Shown here piece by piece: positions 34,916-43,321 of a stretch of 64,000 nt of DNA. The stretch's first letter is position 1; the number at the start of each line of letters is the position of its first letter. The notes under the pieces were generated by a model. It saw only the letters and a program-made list of their open reading frames with translations. It did no database searches and had not been told where the DNA came from. Origin of the DNA: Pseudomonas sp. MUP55 (lineage in GTDB: Bacteria > Pseudomonadota > Gammaproteobacteria > Pseudomonadales > Pseudomonadaceae); the NCBI RefSeq assembly GCF_034043515.1, contig NZ_CP138214.1, forward strand, positions 1,116,001-1,180,000, written 5' to 3'. The position numbers and the translations under genes were made by a program.

Positions 34916-35698
34916 GTGGCCCTGATACACGTGTGTGTAGCGCTTGCCCTGTTGCTGTCGGTGGATGCCGCAGCAGCCAATGATCAACCGCGCCGTGAAA
35001 TCCGCTTCGCTGTCGCCGCGCATTTTTCCCCCTTTCAGAGCCGTAACCTACAAGGTGATCTGGTGGGCCTGAACATCGAACTGGGTAACGCCCTGTGCGT
35101 GCAATTGAATGTGCGCTGTACCTGGGTCGATCAAGTCCTTGTCGAGGATTTCCGCGCGCTTGAAGCCAGGCAGTTCGACGCGATCATGGGCATTGCGCCC
35201 ACATCGAAACGCCAGCGCTTTGTCAGTTTCACCGATAATCTCTACCCCTTCACCACACGCCTGGTTGCTCGCAAGACGTCAGGGCTCAAGCCCACTGCAA
35301 AATCGCTCAAGGGCAAGCGGGTCGGCGTACTGTTGGGGAGCAACCGCGAAGCCTTTGCCAAATCGCACTGGGCGCACAAGGGCGTCATCATTAAAAGCTT
35401 CTGGCTCAATGAAGAGCTGGTCCGCAGCTTGGTGGCGGGAGAGATCGATGCAACCCTGCAGGGCACCGTGGAGATACGCAAGGCCCTGCTCGACACCGCC
35501 GAGGGCCAGGATTTTGACTTTCTGGGGCCTGCTGTCTCAGCTGATTTATTGGGCGACGGGGTGGCGATCGCGGTGCGCAAACCTGATACCACGTTGCGCA
35601 ACGAGCTCAACCGAGCGCTTGAGCAACTGATGCACAACGGCGAGTACCAGCGGATCATCCAGCCATACCACTTAGGCGGGATGCCTGCCGGGCTATGA
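34916..35698 (+). CDS. Periplasmic amino-acid-type substrate-binding protein
   Basis: A 260-residue family 3 solute-binding protein (PBPb fold). The signal peptide ends near VDAAAA (about 22). The mature protein has FSPFQSRNLQGDLVGLNIELG (ligand pocket start), FDAIMGIAPTSKRQRFVSFTDNLY and GKRVGVLLGSNREA, as in lysine/arginine/ornithine or cystine binding proteins. AAGGA before GTG 34916 supports that start. No ABC permease or ATPase gene is adjacent, so it may feed a transporter encoded elsewhere or signal to a receptor. It is a tandem paralogue of the next gene. Confidence 0.82.
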   Translation: MALIHVCVALALLLSVDAAAANDQPRREIRFAVAAHFSPFQSRNLQGDLVGLNIELGNALCVQLNVRCTWVDQVLVEDFRALEARQFDAIMGIAPTSKRQRFVSFTDNLYPFTTRLVARKTSGLKPTAKSLKGKRVGVLLGSNREAFAKSHWAHKGVIIKSFWLNEELVRSLVAGEIDATLQGTVEIRKALLDTAEGQDFDFLGPAVSADLLGDGVAIAVRKPDTTLRNELNRALEQLMHNGEYQRIIQPYHLGGMPAGL

Positions 35699-35872
35699 GG
35701 ACGGCCGATTGCGGAGGCATTGACAGGACCGTTCCGATAACAGGCCGTTTCCCACGACATTACCGGAAGTATCTCTATTTGAAGGCGTATTTGTGCCTGC
35801 TAAAGCTCTTGGGCGTTCGGCGCGATCAGTGATCGGCAGCTGGAGACCTCCATTCTTTACAGGAACTGACTC

Positions 35873-37042
35873 ATGAATTTGATCCGACTGATGTTGGTGC
35901 TGGTTCTATCCACGGCGACGGGTGTGTTGTGCTCCACCGTGGCTGCGACTGAAAAATCATGGCGCGTCATCCGTTTTGGCGTAGAGCCACTGGTGCCTCC
36001 TTTCGAGAGCCGTAATTCGCAGGGCGAGCTGGTGGGGCTGAATATAGAGCTGGGAAATGCGCTGTGCGCCGAACTCAAGGCTCGCTGCGAGTGGGTGGAG
36101 CAGAGCTATGCGACCAACCTGGCCGCGCTTGAAGCCGGGCGCTTCGATGCAATCATGCCGATGTCCGCAACGCCTGTGCGGCGCCAGGCAATTGATTTCA
36201 CCGATAATCTTTACCCCCTGCAAACGCGGCTGGTGGCACGCCGCAGCTTGGGGCTGTTACCTGATCAAATGGCGCTGAAGGGCAAGCGGGTGGGTGTGCT
36301 GGCAGGTACCAGTCGAGAAGCCTACGCACGTGAACGCTGGGCGCCATGGGGCGTCGTGGTGAGCAGTTTCAAGCTCAATGATGAGCTGATCGCCAGTCTG
36401 CGAGCCGGCAAGATTGATGCAACTTTGCAAGACAGCATCGAAATCTCCGAAGCCTTGTTGAAGACACCTGAGGGGGCCGATTTCGCCTTTGCAGGGCCGC
36501 GCATTCAGGATGAGATGCTTGGAACCGGTGTCGCCATCGGACTGCGCAAATCCGACCCCGAGTTACGGCTTGCCTTGAACCAGGCATTGCAACGCCTGAA
36601 AGACAGCGGGCAATATCAGGCGATTACCCAGCGCTATCTTGCGCCCGCGTCCGGTGGGCAGAATGCCGAAATGACGCCTTTGAGCTTCACCGCCGCCGAG
36701 GCAGGCTTGCCTTTTTCGCAAAGCGTGCAAGCCGGTTCCTTGCTGTACCTCTCAGGCCTGCTCGGGCTGGACGACGCAGGTAAGCCCATAGCCGGCGGAA
36801 TAGAGGCCGAGACCGCCAGGGCGCTGGAGAGTCTGCGCGCGACCCTTCAGGAAAAGGGGCTGTCGATGGAGCGCGTGGTCAAGTGCACCGTGATCCTTGC
36901 AGATATCAACGACTTCGCCGCCATGAACGCCGTATACAATCGCTATTTCTCACAGGATCACTTGCCTGCGCGAACCACATTCGCCGCCGGCCGACTGGTG
37001 CTGGATGCACGCGTCGAAATCGAATGCGTTGCCAGCTATTGA
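35873..37042 (+). CDS. Fusion: periplasmic substrate-binding protein plus RidA domain
   Basis: A 389-residue protein. A signal peptide (cleavage near residue 25, VAA) precedes a family 3 solute-binding domain at 30-258. Its SRNSQGELVGLNIELGNALC and IDFTDNLYPLQTRLVAR closely match the preceding paralogue. Residues 263-389 form a complete RidA/YjgF domain with VQAGSLLYLSGLLG, VVKCTVILADINDFAAMN, LPARTTFAAGRL and VEIECVA. The Arg that binds the substrate carboxylate in RidA (Arg367 here) is kept. RidA proteins hydrolyse reactive imines and enamines and are normally cytosolic and free-standing; this one should be periplasmic. AGGA precedes the ATG. Confidence 0.85.
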   Translation: MNLIRLMLVLVLSTATGVLCSTVAATEKSWRVIRFGVEPLVPPFESRNSQGELVGLNIELGNALCAELKARCEWVEQSYATNLAALEAGRFDAIMPMSATPVRRQAIDFTDNLYPLQTRLVARRSLGLLPDQMALKGKRVGVLAGTSREAYARERWAPWGVVVSSFKLNDELIASLRAGKIDATLQDSIEISEALLKTPEGADFAFAGPRIQDEMLGTGVAIGLRKSDPELRLALNQALQRLKDSGQYQAITQRYLAPASGGQNAEMTPLSFTAAEAGLPFSQSVQAGSLLYLSGLLGLDDAGKPIAGGIEAETARALESLRATLQEKGLSMERVVKCTVILADINDFAAMNAVYNRYFSQDHLPARTTFAAGRLVLDARVEIECVASY

Positions 37043-37081
37043 TCTCGCCGATCAATACGCCAAACCAGGCAGCTTCCTGGC

Positions 37082-37825
37082 TCATGCCGCCCGCAAGGAA
37101 ATAAATGCATAGTTGGTCGGCACCTCGGTGGCAATCTGCGCCCCGGCGTCCAGCAGTTGTTCGGCGATGTCCATCCCCGATACGTGAAACACCCATTCAT
37201 TGGCCATGGACGGCTGATCCTGCGCCAGTGTGATCGCTCGGGCAAACGCAGCCATGTCCGGCAAGTACGCCGTGAACCCGTCGCCCTTGAGCGCCGTGGT
37301 ACGAATCCCCAACAACGCACACACCGCCTCCTTGGTCTGCACATCGTCACGGTCGGCCTGGCGGGAACGGCGGATCAATTCAGCCAGTTCAGCATCCATC
37401 AGCTCACCGCCGACGATCAACGCCGGCCCCTGTTCCCACGACTCTGGAGGGCAATCCTTGGCGCTCGGGTTCAGCGGGATGTGCGGATTGATCTCCATCG
37501 GATAGATCCGACACACCAGTGGGCGTCGTTCGTAGATGCGGCAGCGATTGTCTTCGTCAAGATTCCGACAGCGCCCGACGTTGTAGGCGGCAAAGGTAAT
37601 CGCCACCCATGCCCGGGTGCTGCCGCTGGGTACCACTACCGAGCGGCGTTCGGCATGTTCGCGTTGCTGCTGGGGCAAACCCAGGCCGCTGGCGAGGAAA
37701 CCTTCAACCAGAACAATGACGTTGCCGCCGTCCGCCGCCCACTGTCGGGCTTCGTCGAGGGTCAGAGGCACGTGGTGATCGGAGCAGCATTTGCCGCAAC
37801 CTACGCAGGAAAAGTGAGTGTTCAT
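37082..37825 (-). CDS. YkgJ-family cysteine cluster protein
   Basis: A 247-residue protein with the N-terminal CxxCxxCC motif (C7, C10, C13, C14). More cysteines follow in CRNLDEDNRCRIYERRPLVCRIYP, typical of the YkgJ (former UPF0153) family, which is thought to bind zinc or an iron-sulfur cluster. The biological role is not established. The C-terminal half is unrelated to the motif and of unknown function. It converges on the RidA fusion gene with a 39-base gap. Confidence 0.8.
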   Translation of the reverse strand: MNTHFSCVGCGKCCSDHHVPLTLDEARQWAADGGNVIVLVEGFLASGLGLPQQQREHAERRSVVVPSGSTRAWVAITFAAYNVGRCRNLDEDNRCRIYERRPLVCRIYPMEINPHIPLNPSAKDCPPESWEQGPALIVGGELMDAELAELIRRSRQADRDDVQTKEAVCALLGIRTTALKGDGFTAYLPDMAAFARAITLAQDQPSMANEWVFHVSGMDIAEQLLDAGAQIATEVPTNYAFISLRAA

Positions 37826-37933
37826 GGCGGATCTTTTACCAGGCTAGGTCAGAAGGCAGACTTGAGCGGTGACGGGTTTTTACCTCTATCCACCGCTTGG
37901 GCTCTCTGAAAGCAAGTTATGCGCCAGTGAACA

Positions 37934-38416
37934 TCAGTGCTCAGCAATCACGTCGCGCAGGACGAAGCGCATGCCTGCGCTTTCATACAACTGCCGCGCG
38001 CGCAGATTGGTCTCCCGCACCTTGAGGTCCACATACGGTTCGCCGCGCTGCTTGAACACGTGGAAGGCATGGAGCAACAGTGCTCGGCCAAGCCCCTGGC
38101 CCTGGGCGCAGGGATGCACCGACAGGTTCTTGATAAAGGCACTGGTCCAGCACTGGGCCACGCCGAGAATGCCCTCGGCGTTACTGGCCACCAGGCATAG
38201 CGTGGGGTCGAACTCGGCATCGGTAATAAATTGCCGGCGCCATTGCTCAAGGCCTGCGACGCGGCCTCCGCCCTGGTCCTGGGTCATGCGCAATACCGCA
38301 TGGATCGCCGGGGCCAGTGCATCGTGGTAGTGATCCAGCTGCGTCTGGGGCGGCCACTGCGGCGCGGGCAGGCTGCCGGTAAGGTCGCGGCGCAGCAGCA
38401 GGAAATACTCGGCCAA
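37934..38416 (-). CDS. GNAT-family N-acetyltransferase
   Basis: A 160-residue acetyltransferase. The acetyl-CoA loop is in NLSVHPCAQGQGLGRALLLHAF, followed by VDLKVRETNLRARQLYESAGM, the usual C-terminal GNAT pattern. The substrate is unknown. The start is TTG at 38416, three bases after the cheV stop, with AAGGG about 10 bases before it inside the cheV end. It is therefore likely to be translated from the cheV message. Confidence 0.8.
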   Translation of the reverse strand: MAEYFLLLRRDLTGSLPAPQWPPQTQLDHYHDALAPAIHAVLRMTQDQGGGRVAGLEQWRRQFITDAEFDPTLCLVASNAEGILGVAQCWTSAFIKNLSVHPCAQGQGLGRALLLHAFHVFKQRGEPYVDLKVRETNLRARQLYESAGMRFVLRDVIAEH

Positions 38417-38419
38417 GGT

Positions 38420-39322
38420 TTACAGACCCTTTTGCGCCACGGTTTGCGCCGCCACCACCAGGCACTTGGTCAGGTCGGGGGAGGAAAACTTGGTCAGCAC
38501 TGCATCGGCACCGGCCAGGCGGGCTTTCTCACTGTTCATCGCGCTGTCCAGGGAGGTGTGCAGCAGCACGTAGAGCTGCTGGAAGTCCGGGGTTTCGCGC
38601 AACGTGCGGGTGAGCGCATAGCCGTCCATCTCGGACATTTCGATGTCTGACACCACCACATTGATCTGCTCGCCCGTGCCTTGCAGCTCCAGCAGCACAT
38701 CGATGGCCTCTTTGGCGCTGCGCGCGGTGTGACAGGTCAGGCCGAGGTTGCGCAGGGTGTGCACCGATTGCTGCAGCGCCACCTGGCTGTCGTCGACCAC
38801 CAGGATGCGGGCATGGCCGAGCACTTCGGCTTCTTCCATGGTCAGGTCGGTCGGCGCGGCTTCGATCGGCGCCGGGGCGATGCCATGGATGACTTTCTCG
38901 ATATCCAGCACCTGCACCAGGCCACCTTCCACCTGGGTCACCCCGGTGATAAACGCGCGATTGCCGCCGGAGCCATAGGGCGGAGGGCGAATGTCGGTGG
39001 TCAGGCAGTGCACGATCTTGCTCACCGCCTGCACATGCAGGCCCTGCTTGGAGCGGCTGACATCGGTGACGATCAGGCAGCCGCCGTCCGGGTCCTGCAA
39101 CGGCATTTCACCCAGGGCGCGGCTCAGGTCGATCACGGCCAGCGAGTTGCCGCGCAACGTGGCAATGCCTTTGACGTGGGGATGCGACTCCGGCAGCTTG
39201 GTCAGCGGCGGGCAGGGGATGATTTCGCTGACTTTGAGCAGGTTGATCGCCATCAGCTTGCCGCTGCGCAAGGTAAAGAGCAGAAGCGACAGTGAGTCTG
39301 CGCGGGCTTTGGTGGTGGACAT
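38420..39322 (-). CDS. cheV: Chemotaxis coupling protein CheV
   Basis: A 300-residue protein with an N-terminal CheW-like domain (about 10-155, with LMAINLLKVSEII and GIATLRGNSLAVIDL). A C-terminal receiver (about 170-298) carries phospho-acceptor Asp226 in NVVVSDIEMSEMDGY. It couples chemoreceptors to CheA and adapts by phosphorylation. Pseudomonas genomes carry several cheV paralogues. GAAGG stands 5 bases before ATG 39322; an in-frame start 36 bases upstream is less likely. Confidence 0.88.
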   Translation of the reverse strand: MSTTKARADSLSLLLFTLRSGKLMAINLLKVSEIIPCPPLTKLPESHPHVKGIATLRGNSLAVIDLSRALGEMPLQDPDGGCLIVTDVSRSKQGLHVQAVSKIVHCLTTDIRPPPYGSGGNRAFITGVTQVEGGLVQVLDIEKVIHGIAPAPIEAAPTDLTMEEAEVLGHARILVVDDSQVALQQSVHTLRNLGLTCHTARSAKEAIDVLLELQGTGEQINVVVSDIEMSEMDGYALTRTLRETPDFQQLYVLLHTSLDSAMNSEKARLAGADAVLTKFSSPDLTKCLVVAAQTVAQKGL

Positions 39323-39384
39323 AAAAACCTTCTGTGTCAGGGATGACGATCTGTACACCGTTATCGACCCGGGCCCCGAAAACT

Positions 39385-39482
39385 GTAGGAGCGAGCTTGC
39401 TCGCGAAGACCGTCAACGATAACGCGGCGAATCTGGTTTAACGCGGTGCTCTCAGGTTCTTCGCGAGCAAGCTCGCTCCTAC
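39385..39482. repeat. REPIN, GTAGGAGCGAGC type
   Basis: Inverted 23-base REP arms at 39385-39407 and 39460-39482 have the same family sequence as the element at 24481. It lies between cheV and the hydroxyacid dehydrogenase stop. Confidence 0.92.
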
Positions 39483-39488
39483 AGGGTG

Positions 39489-40463
39489 TCAGCCCTTCCA
39501 CACCTGCGGGTTCACCAGGTCTTGCGGGCGTTGGCCGAGCAAGGCGCTGCGCAGGTTGTCCAGGGCCCGGTTGGCCATGTCTTCGCGGGTTTCGTGGGTC
39601 GCCGAACCGATGTGCGGCAGGGTCACCGCATTGCTCAATTGAAACAGTGGGGACTCGGCCAGCGGCTCTTTTTCGTACACATCCAGCCCGGCGCCACGAA
39701 TGCGCTGGGCTTGCAGGGCCTCGATCAGCGCCGGCTCGTCCACCACCGGGCCACGGGAGATGTTGATCAGGATGGCGCTGGATTTCATCAGCCCCAGCTC
39801 GCGGCTGCTGATCAAGTGACGGGTCTTGTCGCTCAACGGCACCACCAGGCACACGAAATCCGCCTCGGCCAGCAACTGGTCCAGGCTGCGAAACTGGGCG
39901 CCCAGCTCCCGTTCCAGCGCGCTCTTGCGGCTGTTGCCGCTGTACAGGATCGGCATATTGAAGCCCAGCCGCCCACGGCGGGCCACGGCCGCGCCGATAT
40001 TGCCCATGCCGACGATGCCCAGGGTCTTGCCGTGCACGTCGCAGCCGAACAACGGTGCGCCGACGCTGGCTTTCCACTGGCCGGCCTTGGTCCAGGCGTC
40101 CAGCTCGGCCACGCGGCGTGCGCTGCTCATCAACAGGGCGAAGGCCAGGTCGGCGGTGCTTTCGGTGAGTACGTCAGGGGTGTTGGTGAGCATGATCCCG
40201 CGTTCGTTGAAGTACGCGACGTCGTAGTTGTCGTAGCCCACCGACACACTGGACACCACTTCCAGCTTGCCAGCGCCTTCAAGCTGTTCGCGGCCCAGCT
40301 TGCGGCCTACACCGATCAGACCGTGGGCGTGGGGCAGGGCTTCGTTGAATTGGGCGTTGATGTCGCCCAGCTTGGGGTTGGGCGCGATCACCTCGAAATC
40401 CTGCTGCAGGTGTTCGATCATTGGCGGGGTAACACGGCTGAAGGCCAGGACAGTCTTTTTCAT
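39489..40463 (-). CDS. D-2-hydroxyacid dehydrogenase (GhrB / 2-ketogluconate reductase-like)
   Basis: A 324-residue NAD(P)H-dependent oxidoreductase. The cofactor loop is GIVGMGNIGAAVARRG. The catalytic Arg lies in INISRGPVVDEPAL, the Glu in GLDVYEKEPL and the His in LPHIGSATHETR. Close relatives reduce glyoxylate, hydroxypyruvate or 2-ketogluconate. The gene has no kgu neighbours, so GhrB-like activity is favoured, but substrate remains open. I start at the ATG giving MKKTVLAFSR; an upstream ATG adds 5 residues. Confidence 0.85.
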   Translation of the reverse strand: MKKTVLAFSRVTPPMIEHLQQDFEVIAPNPKLGDINAQFNEALPHAHGLIGVGRKLGREQLEGAGKLEVVSSVSVGYDNYDVAYFNERGIMLTNTPDVLTESTADLAFALLMSSARRVAELDAWTKAGQWKASVGAPLFGCDVHGKTLGIVGMGNIGAAVARRGRLGFNMPILYSGNSRKSALERELGAQFRSLDQLLAEADFVCLVVPLSDKTRHLISSRELGLMKSSAILINISRGPVVDEPALIEALQAQRIRGAGLDVYEKEPLAESPLFQLSNAVTLPHIGSATHETREDMANRALDNLRSALLGQRPQDLVNPQVWKG

Positions 40464-40534
40464 GGCAGGCGGGCTCATCGACTACGGAAGAATGCCAAGC
40501 AAGCTAACATATTGTCAGGACCCCGTTGAACCCT

Positions 40535-40623
40535 TGTGGGAGGGGGCTTGCCCCCGATAGCGGTGTGTCAGTCAGCAATTTTTTAACTGGCAGACCGCAA
40601 TCGGGGGCAAGCCCCCTCCCACA
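40535..40623. repeat. REPIN, TGTGGGAGGGGGC type
   Basis: Inverted arms TGTGGGAGGGGGCTTGCCCC.. and ..GGGGGCAAGCCCCCTCCCACA enclose about 33 bases, between the dehydrogenase start and the LysR stop. Confidence 0.92.
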
Positions 40624-40647
40624 TCAATCTTTATCGTCTGCCTGGAA

Positions 40648-41616
40648 TCAATTGGCCAAACGCGCGCCGCTGAGGCTGCCGCTCAACTCGTACGCCACCA
40701 GTTCGGCCTGATGCGCCGCGAGGATCTCCGGCAACGAGCCACGCAAGTATTCCACCCAGGTCTTGATCTTCGCATCCAGGTATTGGCGCGAGGGGTAGAT
40801 GGCGTACAGGTTCAGCTCCTGGGAGCGGTAGTTGGGCATCACCCGCACCAGCGTGCCGTTGCGCAAACCTTCTATCGCGGCATACACCGGCAGCAGGCCG
40901 ACGCCCATGCCGCTGGTGATCGCGGTTTTCATCGCGTCGGCCGAATTGACCAGGAACGGCGAGCTGTTCACCGCAACGCTTTCCTGGCCTTCGGGCCCGT
41001 TGAAGGTCCATTTGTCCAGCTGGACCACCGGGCTGACCAGCCGCAGGCAGGCGTGATTGAGCAGGTCCTGGGGCCGTTGTGCGCAGCCCTTGGCTTTGAC
41101 GTAATCCGGCGAGGCGCAGGCGATGCTGTAGGTGATGCCCAGGCGTTGCGAGACGAAACCGGAGTCCGGCAGTTCGCTGGCCAGCACGATGGACACGTCA
41201 TAGCCCTCATCGAGCAGGTCCGGCACGCGATTGGCGAGGGTCAGGTCGAAGGTCACGTCGGGGTGGGTGCGGCGGTAGCGGGCAATCGCGTCAATCACGA
41301 AATGCTGGCCGATGCCGGTCATGGTGTGCACTTTCAGTTGCCCGGCGGGGCGCGCATGGGCGTCGCTGGCTTCGGCCTCGGCTTCCTCGACGTAGGCGAG
41401 GATCTGCTCGCAGCGCAGCAAATAGCGTTTGCCGGCCTCGGTCAGCGCGATGCGGCGGGTGGTGCGGTTGAGCAAGCGGGTTTGCAGGTGGGCCTCAAGG
41501 TTGGAGACCGCGCGCGAGACGTTGGCAGTAGTGGTGTCCAGTTGCACGGCGGCGGCGGTGAAGCTGCCGGCCTCCGCAACGCAACTGAAGGCGCGCATGT
41601 TTTGCAAAGTGTCCAT
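40648..41616 (-). CDS. LysR-family transcriptional regulator
   Basis: A 322-residue regulator with an N-terminal winged helix (FSCVAEAGSFTAAAVQLDTTTANVSRAVSNLE) and a type 2 periplasmic-binding effector domain. It is divergent from the efflux cassette starting at 41800. That matches the AaeR/aaeXAB layout of E. coli, so it probably controls that cassette, perhaps in response to aromatic acids. The intergenic region (41617-41799) holds one promoter candidate on the plus strand. Confidence 0.85.
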   Translation of the reverse strand: MDTLQNMRAFSCVAEAGSFTAAAVQLDTTTANVSRAVSNLEAHLQTRLLNRTTRRIALTEAGKRYLLRCEQILAYVEEAEAEASDAHARPAGQLKVHTMTGIGQHFVIDAIARYRRTHPDVTFDLTLANRVPDLLDEGYDVSIVLASELPDSGFVSQRLGITYSIACASPDYVKAKGCAQRPQDLLNHACLRLVSPVVQLDKWTFNGPEGQESVAVNSSPFLVNSADAMKTAITSGMGVGLLPVYAAIEGLRNGTLVRVMPNYRSQELNLYAIYPSRQYLDAKIKTWVEYLRGSLPEILAAHQAELVAYELSGSLSGARLAN

Positions 41617-41726
41617 GGGGTGTTCTCAAGGGAGATGGCAAATTGTGACAGAAAGTTACGCCGTCCAGTGATCCCTACCAACGGATTATCGCCTTAACGG
41701 TAACAAAGATTCACAGGAATGACAGC

Positions 41727-41755
41727 TTATCGGCACCCATCGTGCCCCCTAGAAT
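41727..41755 (+). promoter_or_regulatory. Promoter candidate of the efflux cassette
   Basis: TTATCG (41727-41732) and TAGAAT (41750-41755) are 17 bases apart. A start near 41762 precedes GTG 41800 and rules out the in-frame ATG at 41719 as the start codon. The -35 is weak, as expected for a LysR-activated promoter. Confidence 0.4.
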
Positions 41756-41799
41756 TGCGCCACCTTCCCCGCGTCAACCACCTCAGGAATTCGCAAGCC

Positions 41800-43311
41800 G
41801 TGCCGCGTCGCATCAGCAGAGAGCTGAAGACTCTCAGTGTTTGGGCCTTATCGTTAGCAATCAGCGGCTGCATCGGAACCGGAGGAATCGGCCCACAGGG
41901 CCAGTCCCTGGACGCCAACCACCTGGTCACCGACGAAGCGATCCAGAGCGCCGCCCGCGACGCCCACTGGCCCACCGTCCACTGGTGGCAGGCCTACGGC
42001 GATCCGCAACTGGACCGCTGGGTCGAGCTCGCCACCCAGAACAGCCCCACAATGGCCATGGCCGCCGCGCGGGTGCGTGAGGCACGGGCGATGGCCGGGG
42101 AGGCTGAGTCGGCCGAGTCCCTGCAGGTCAACAGTGACACCACCCTCAAGCGCCACAACTGGCCGAAGGATCAGTTCTACGGCCCCGGCGAATTGAGCGG
42201 TGCCACTACCTGGGATAACAATTCATCCCTGGGTTTGAGCTACGCCCTTGACCTGTGGGGCCGCGAAAGCAATGCCAGCGAGCGTGCCGTCGACCTGGCC
42301 CACACGAGCGTCGCCCAAGCGCGCCAAGCCCAGCTCGAACTGCAGAACAATGTGGTGCGCGCCTATATCCAGTTGTCTCTGCATTACGCCAACCGCGATA
42401 TCGTCGCGGCCACGCTGGCCCAGCAACAACAGATTCTGGACCTGGCAAACAAGCGCCTCGACGCTGGGCTCGGCACGCACTTGGACGTCAGCCAGGCACA
42501 AACCCCATTGCCGGAAACCCACCGTCAGTTGGACGCGCTGGATGAGGAAATTGCCCTGAGTCGCAACCAGTTGGCGGCCTTGGCCGGCAAAGGTCCGGGG
42601 GAGGGCGCGCAATTGCAGCGCCCACGCCTGTCGCTCGCCGCTGCGCTCAAATTGCCCTCCAGCTTACCCGCGCAACTGCTCGGCCAGCGTCCGGATGTGG
42701 TCGCCAGTCGCTGGCAGGTGGCCGCGCAGGCGCGTGGCATCGATGTCGCCCACGCGGGCTTCTACCCCAACGTCGACCTGGTGGGCAGCCTCGGCTTTAT
42801 GGCCACTGGCGGCGGCATGCTGGAGTTTCTTGCAGGCAAGAAATTCAATTACAACGCAGGTCCCGCCATCACCCTGCCGATCTTTGACGGCGGGCGCCTG
42901 CGGGCGCAGCTGGGTCAAGCCAGCGCCGGTTACGACACTGCCGTGGCGCATTACAACCAGACCCTGGTCAATGCGCTCAAAGGCATCAGCGACCAGTTGA
43001 TTCGCCGCGAGTCCATGGACAAACAGGCCTCGTTCGCCGCGCAATCGGTGGCGTCGGCGCAGAAAACCTATGACATCGCCACCATCGCCTACCAGCGTGG
43101 CCTCACTGATTACCTCAACGTGCTGAACGCCCAGACCCAGCTGTTTCGCCAGCAGCAGGTCGAGCAGCAGGTGCAGGCCGCACGCCTGAGTGCCCACGCC
43201 GAACTGGTAACGGCCCTGGGCGGTGGCCTGGGCGCCGGTGACGATGTGCCGCAGGACGACAAGACCCTTCCCCGCAAGACTCCGGCGGCGCTGGCCGTGT
43301 TCGATCACTGA
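41800..43311 (+). CDS. Outer membrane efflux lipoprotein (NodT/OprM family)
   Basis: A 503-residue TolC-like outer membrane factor. The N-terminus has a lipoprotein signal ending LAISGC. Then come HWPTVHWWQAYGDPQLDRWVELA and two copies of the coiled-coil/barrel unit, the second including FYPNVDLVGSLGF and YQRGLTDYLNVLNAQTQLF. It forms the exit duct for the pump encoded by the next three genes. I prefer GTG 41800, which begins the signal peptide; the upstream ATG has no spaced ribosome site and precedes the predicted transcript start. Confidence 0.83.
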   Translation: MPRRISRELKTLSVWALSLAISGCIGTGGIGPQGQSLDANHLVTDEAIQSAARDAHWPTVHWWQAYGDPQLDRWVELATQNSPTMAMAAARVREARAMAGEAESAESLQVNSDTTLKRHNWPKDQFYGPGELSGATTWDNNSSLGLSYALDLWGRESNASERAVDLAHTSVAQARQAQLELQNNVVRAYIQLSLHYANRDIVAATLAQQQQILDLANKRLDAGLGTHLDVSQAQTPLPETHRQLDALDEEIALSRNQLAALAGKGPGEGAQLQRPRLSLAAALKLPSSLPAQLLGQRPDVVASRWQVAAQARGIDVAHAGFYPNVDLVGSLGFMATGGGMLEFLAGKKFNYNAGPAITLPIFDGGRLRAQLGQASAGYDTAVAHYNQTLVNALKGISDQLIRRESMDKQASFAAQSVASAQKTYDIATIAYQRGLTDYLNVLNAQTQLFRQQQVEQQVQAARLSAHAELVTALGGGLGAGDDVPQDDKTLPRKTPAALAVFDH

Positions 43312-43321
43312 GTAGAGAGCG

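Noticed and set aside
39489..40463. kgu-type 2-ketogluconate reductase with full pathway
   Set aside because: No ketogluconate kinase, epimerase or transporter genes adjoin it, so the specific name is not supported.
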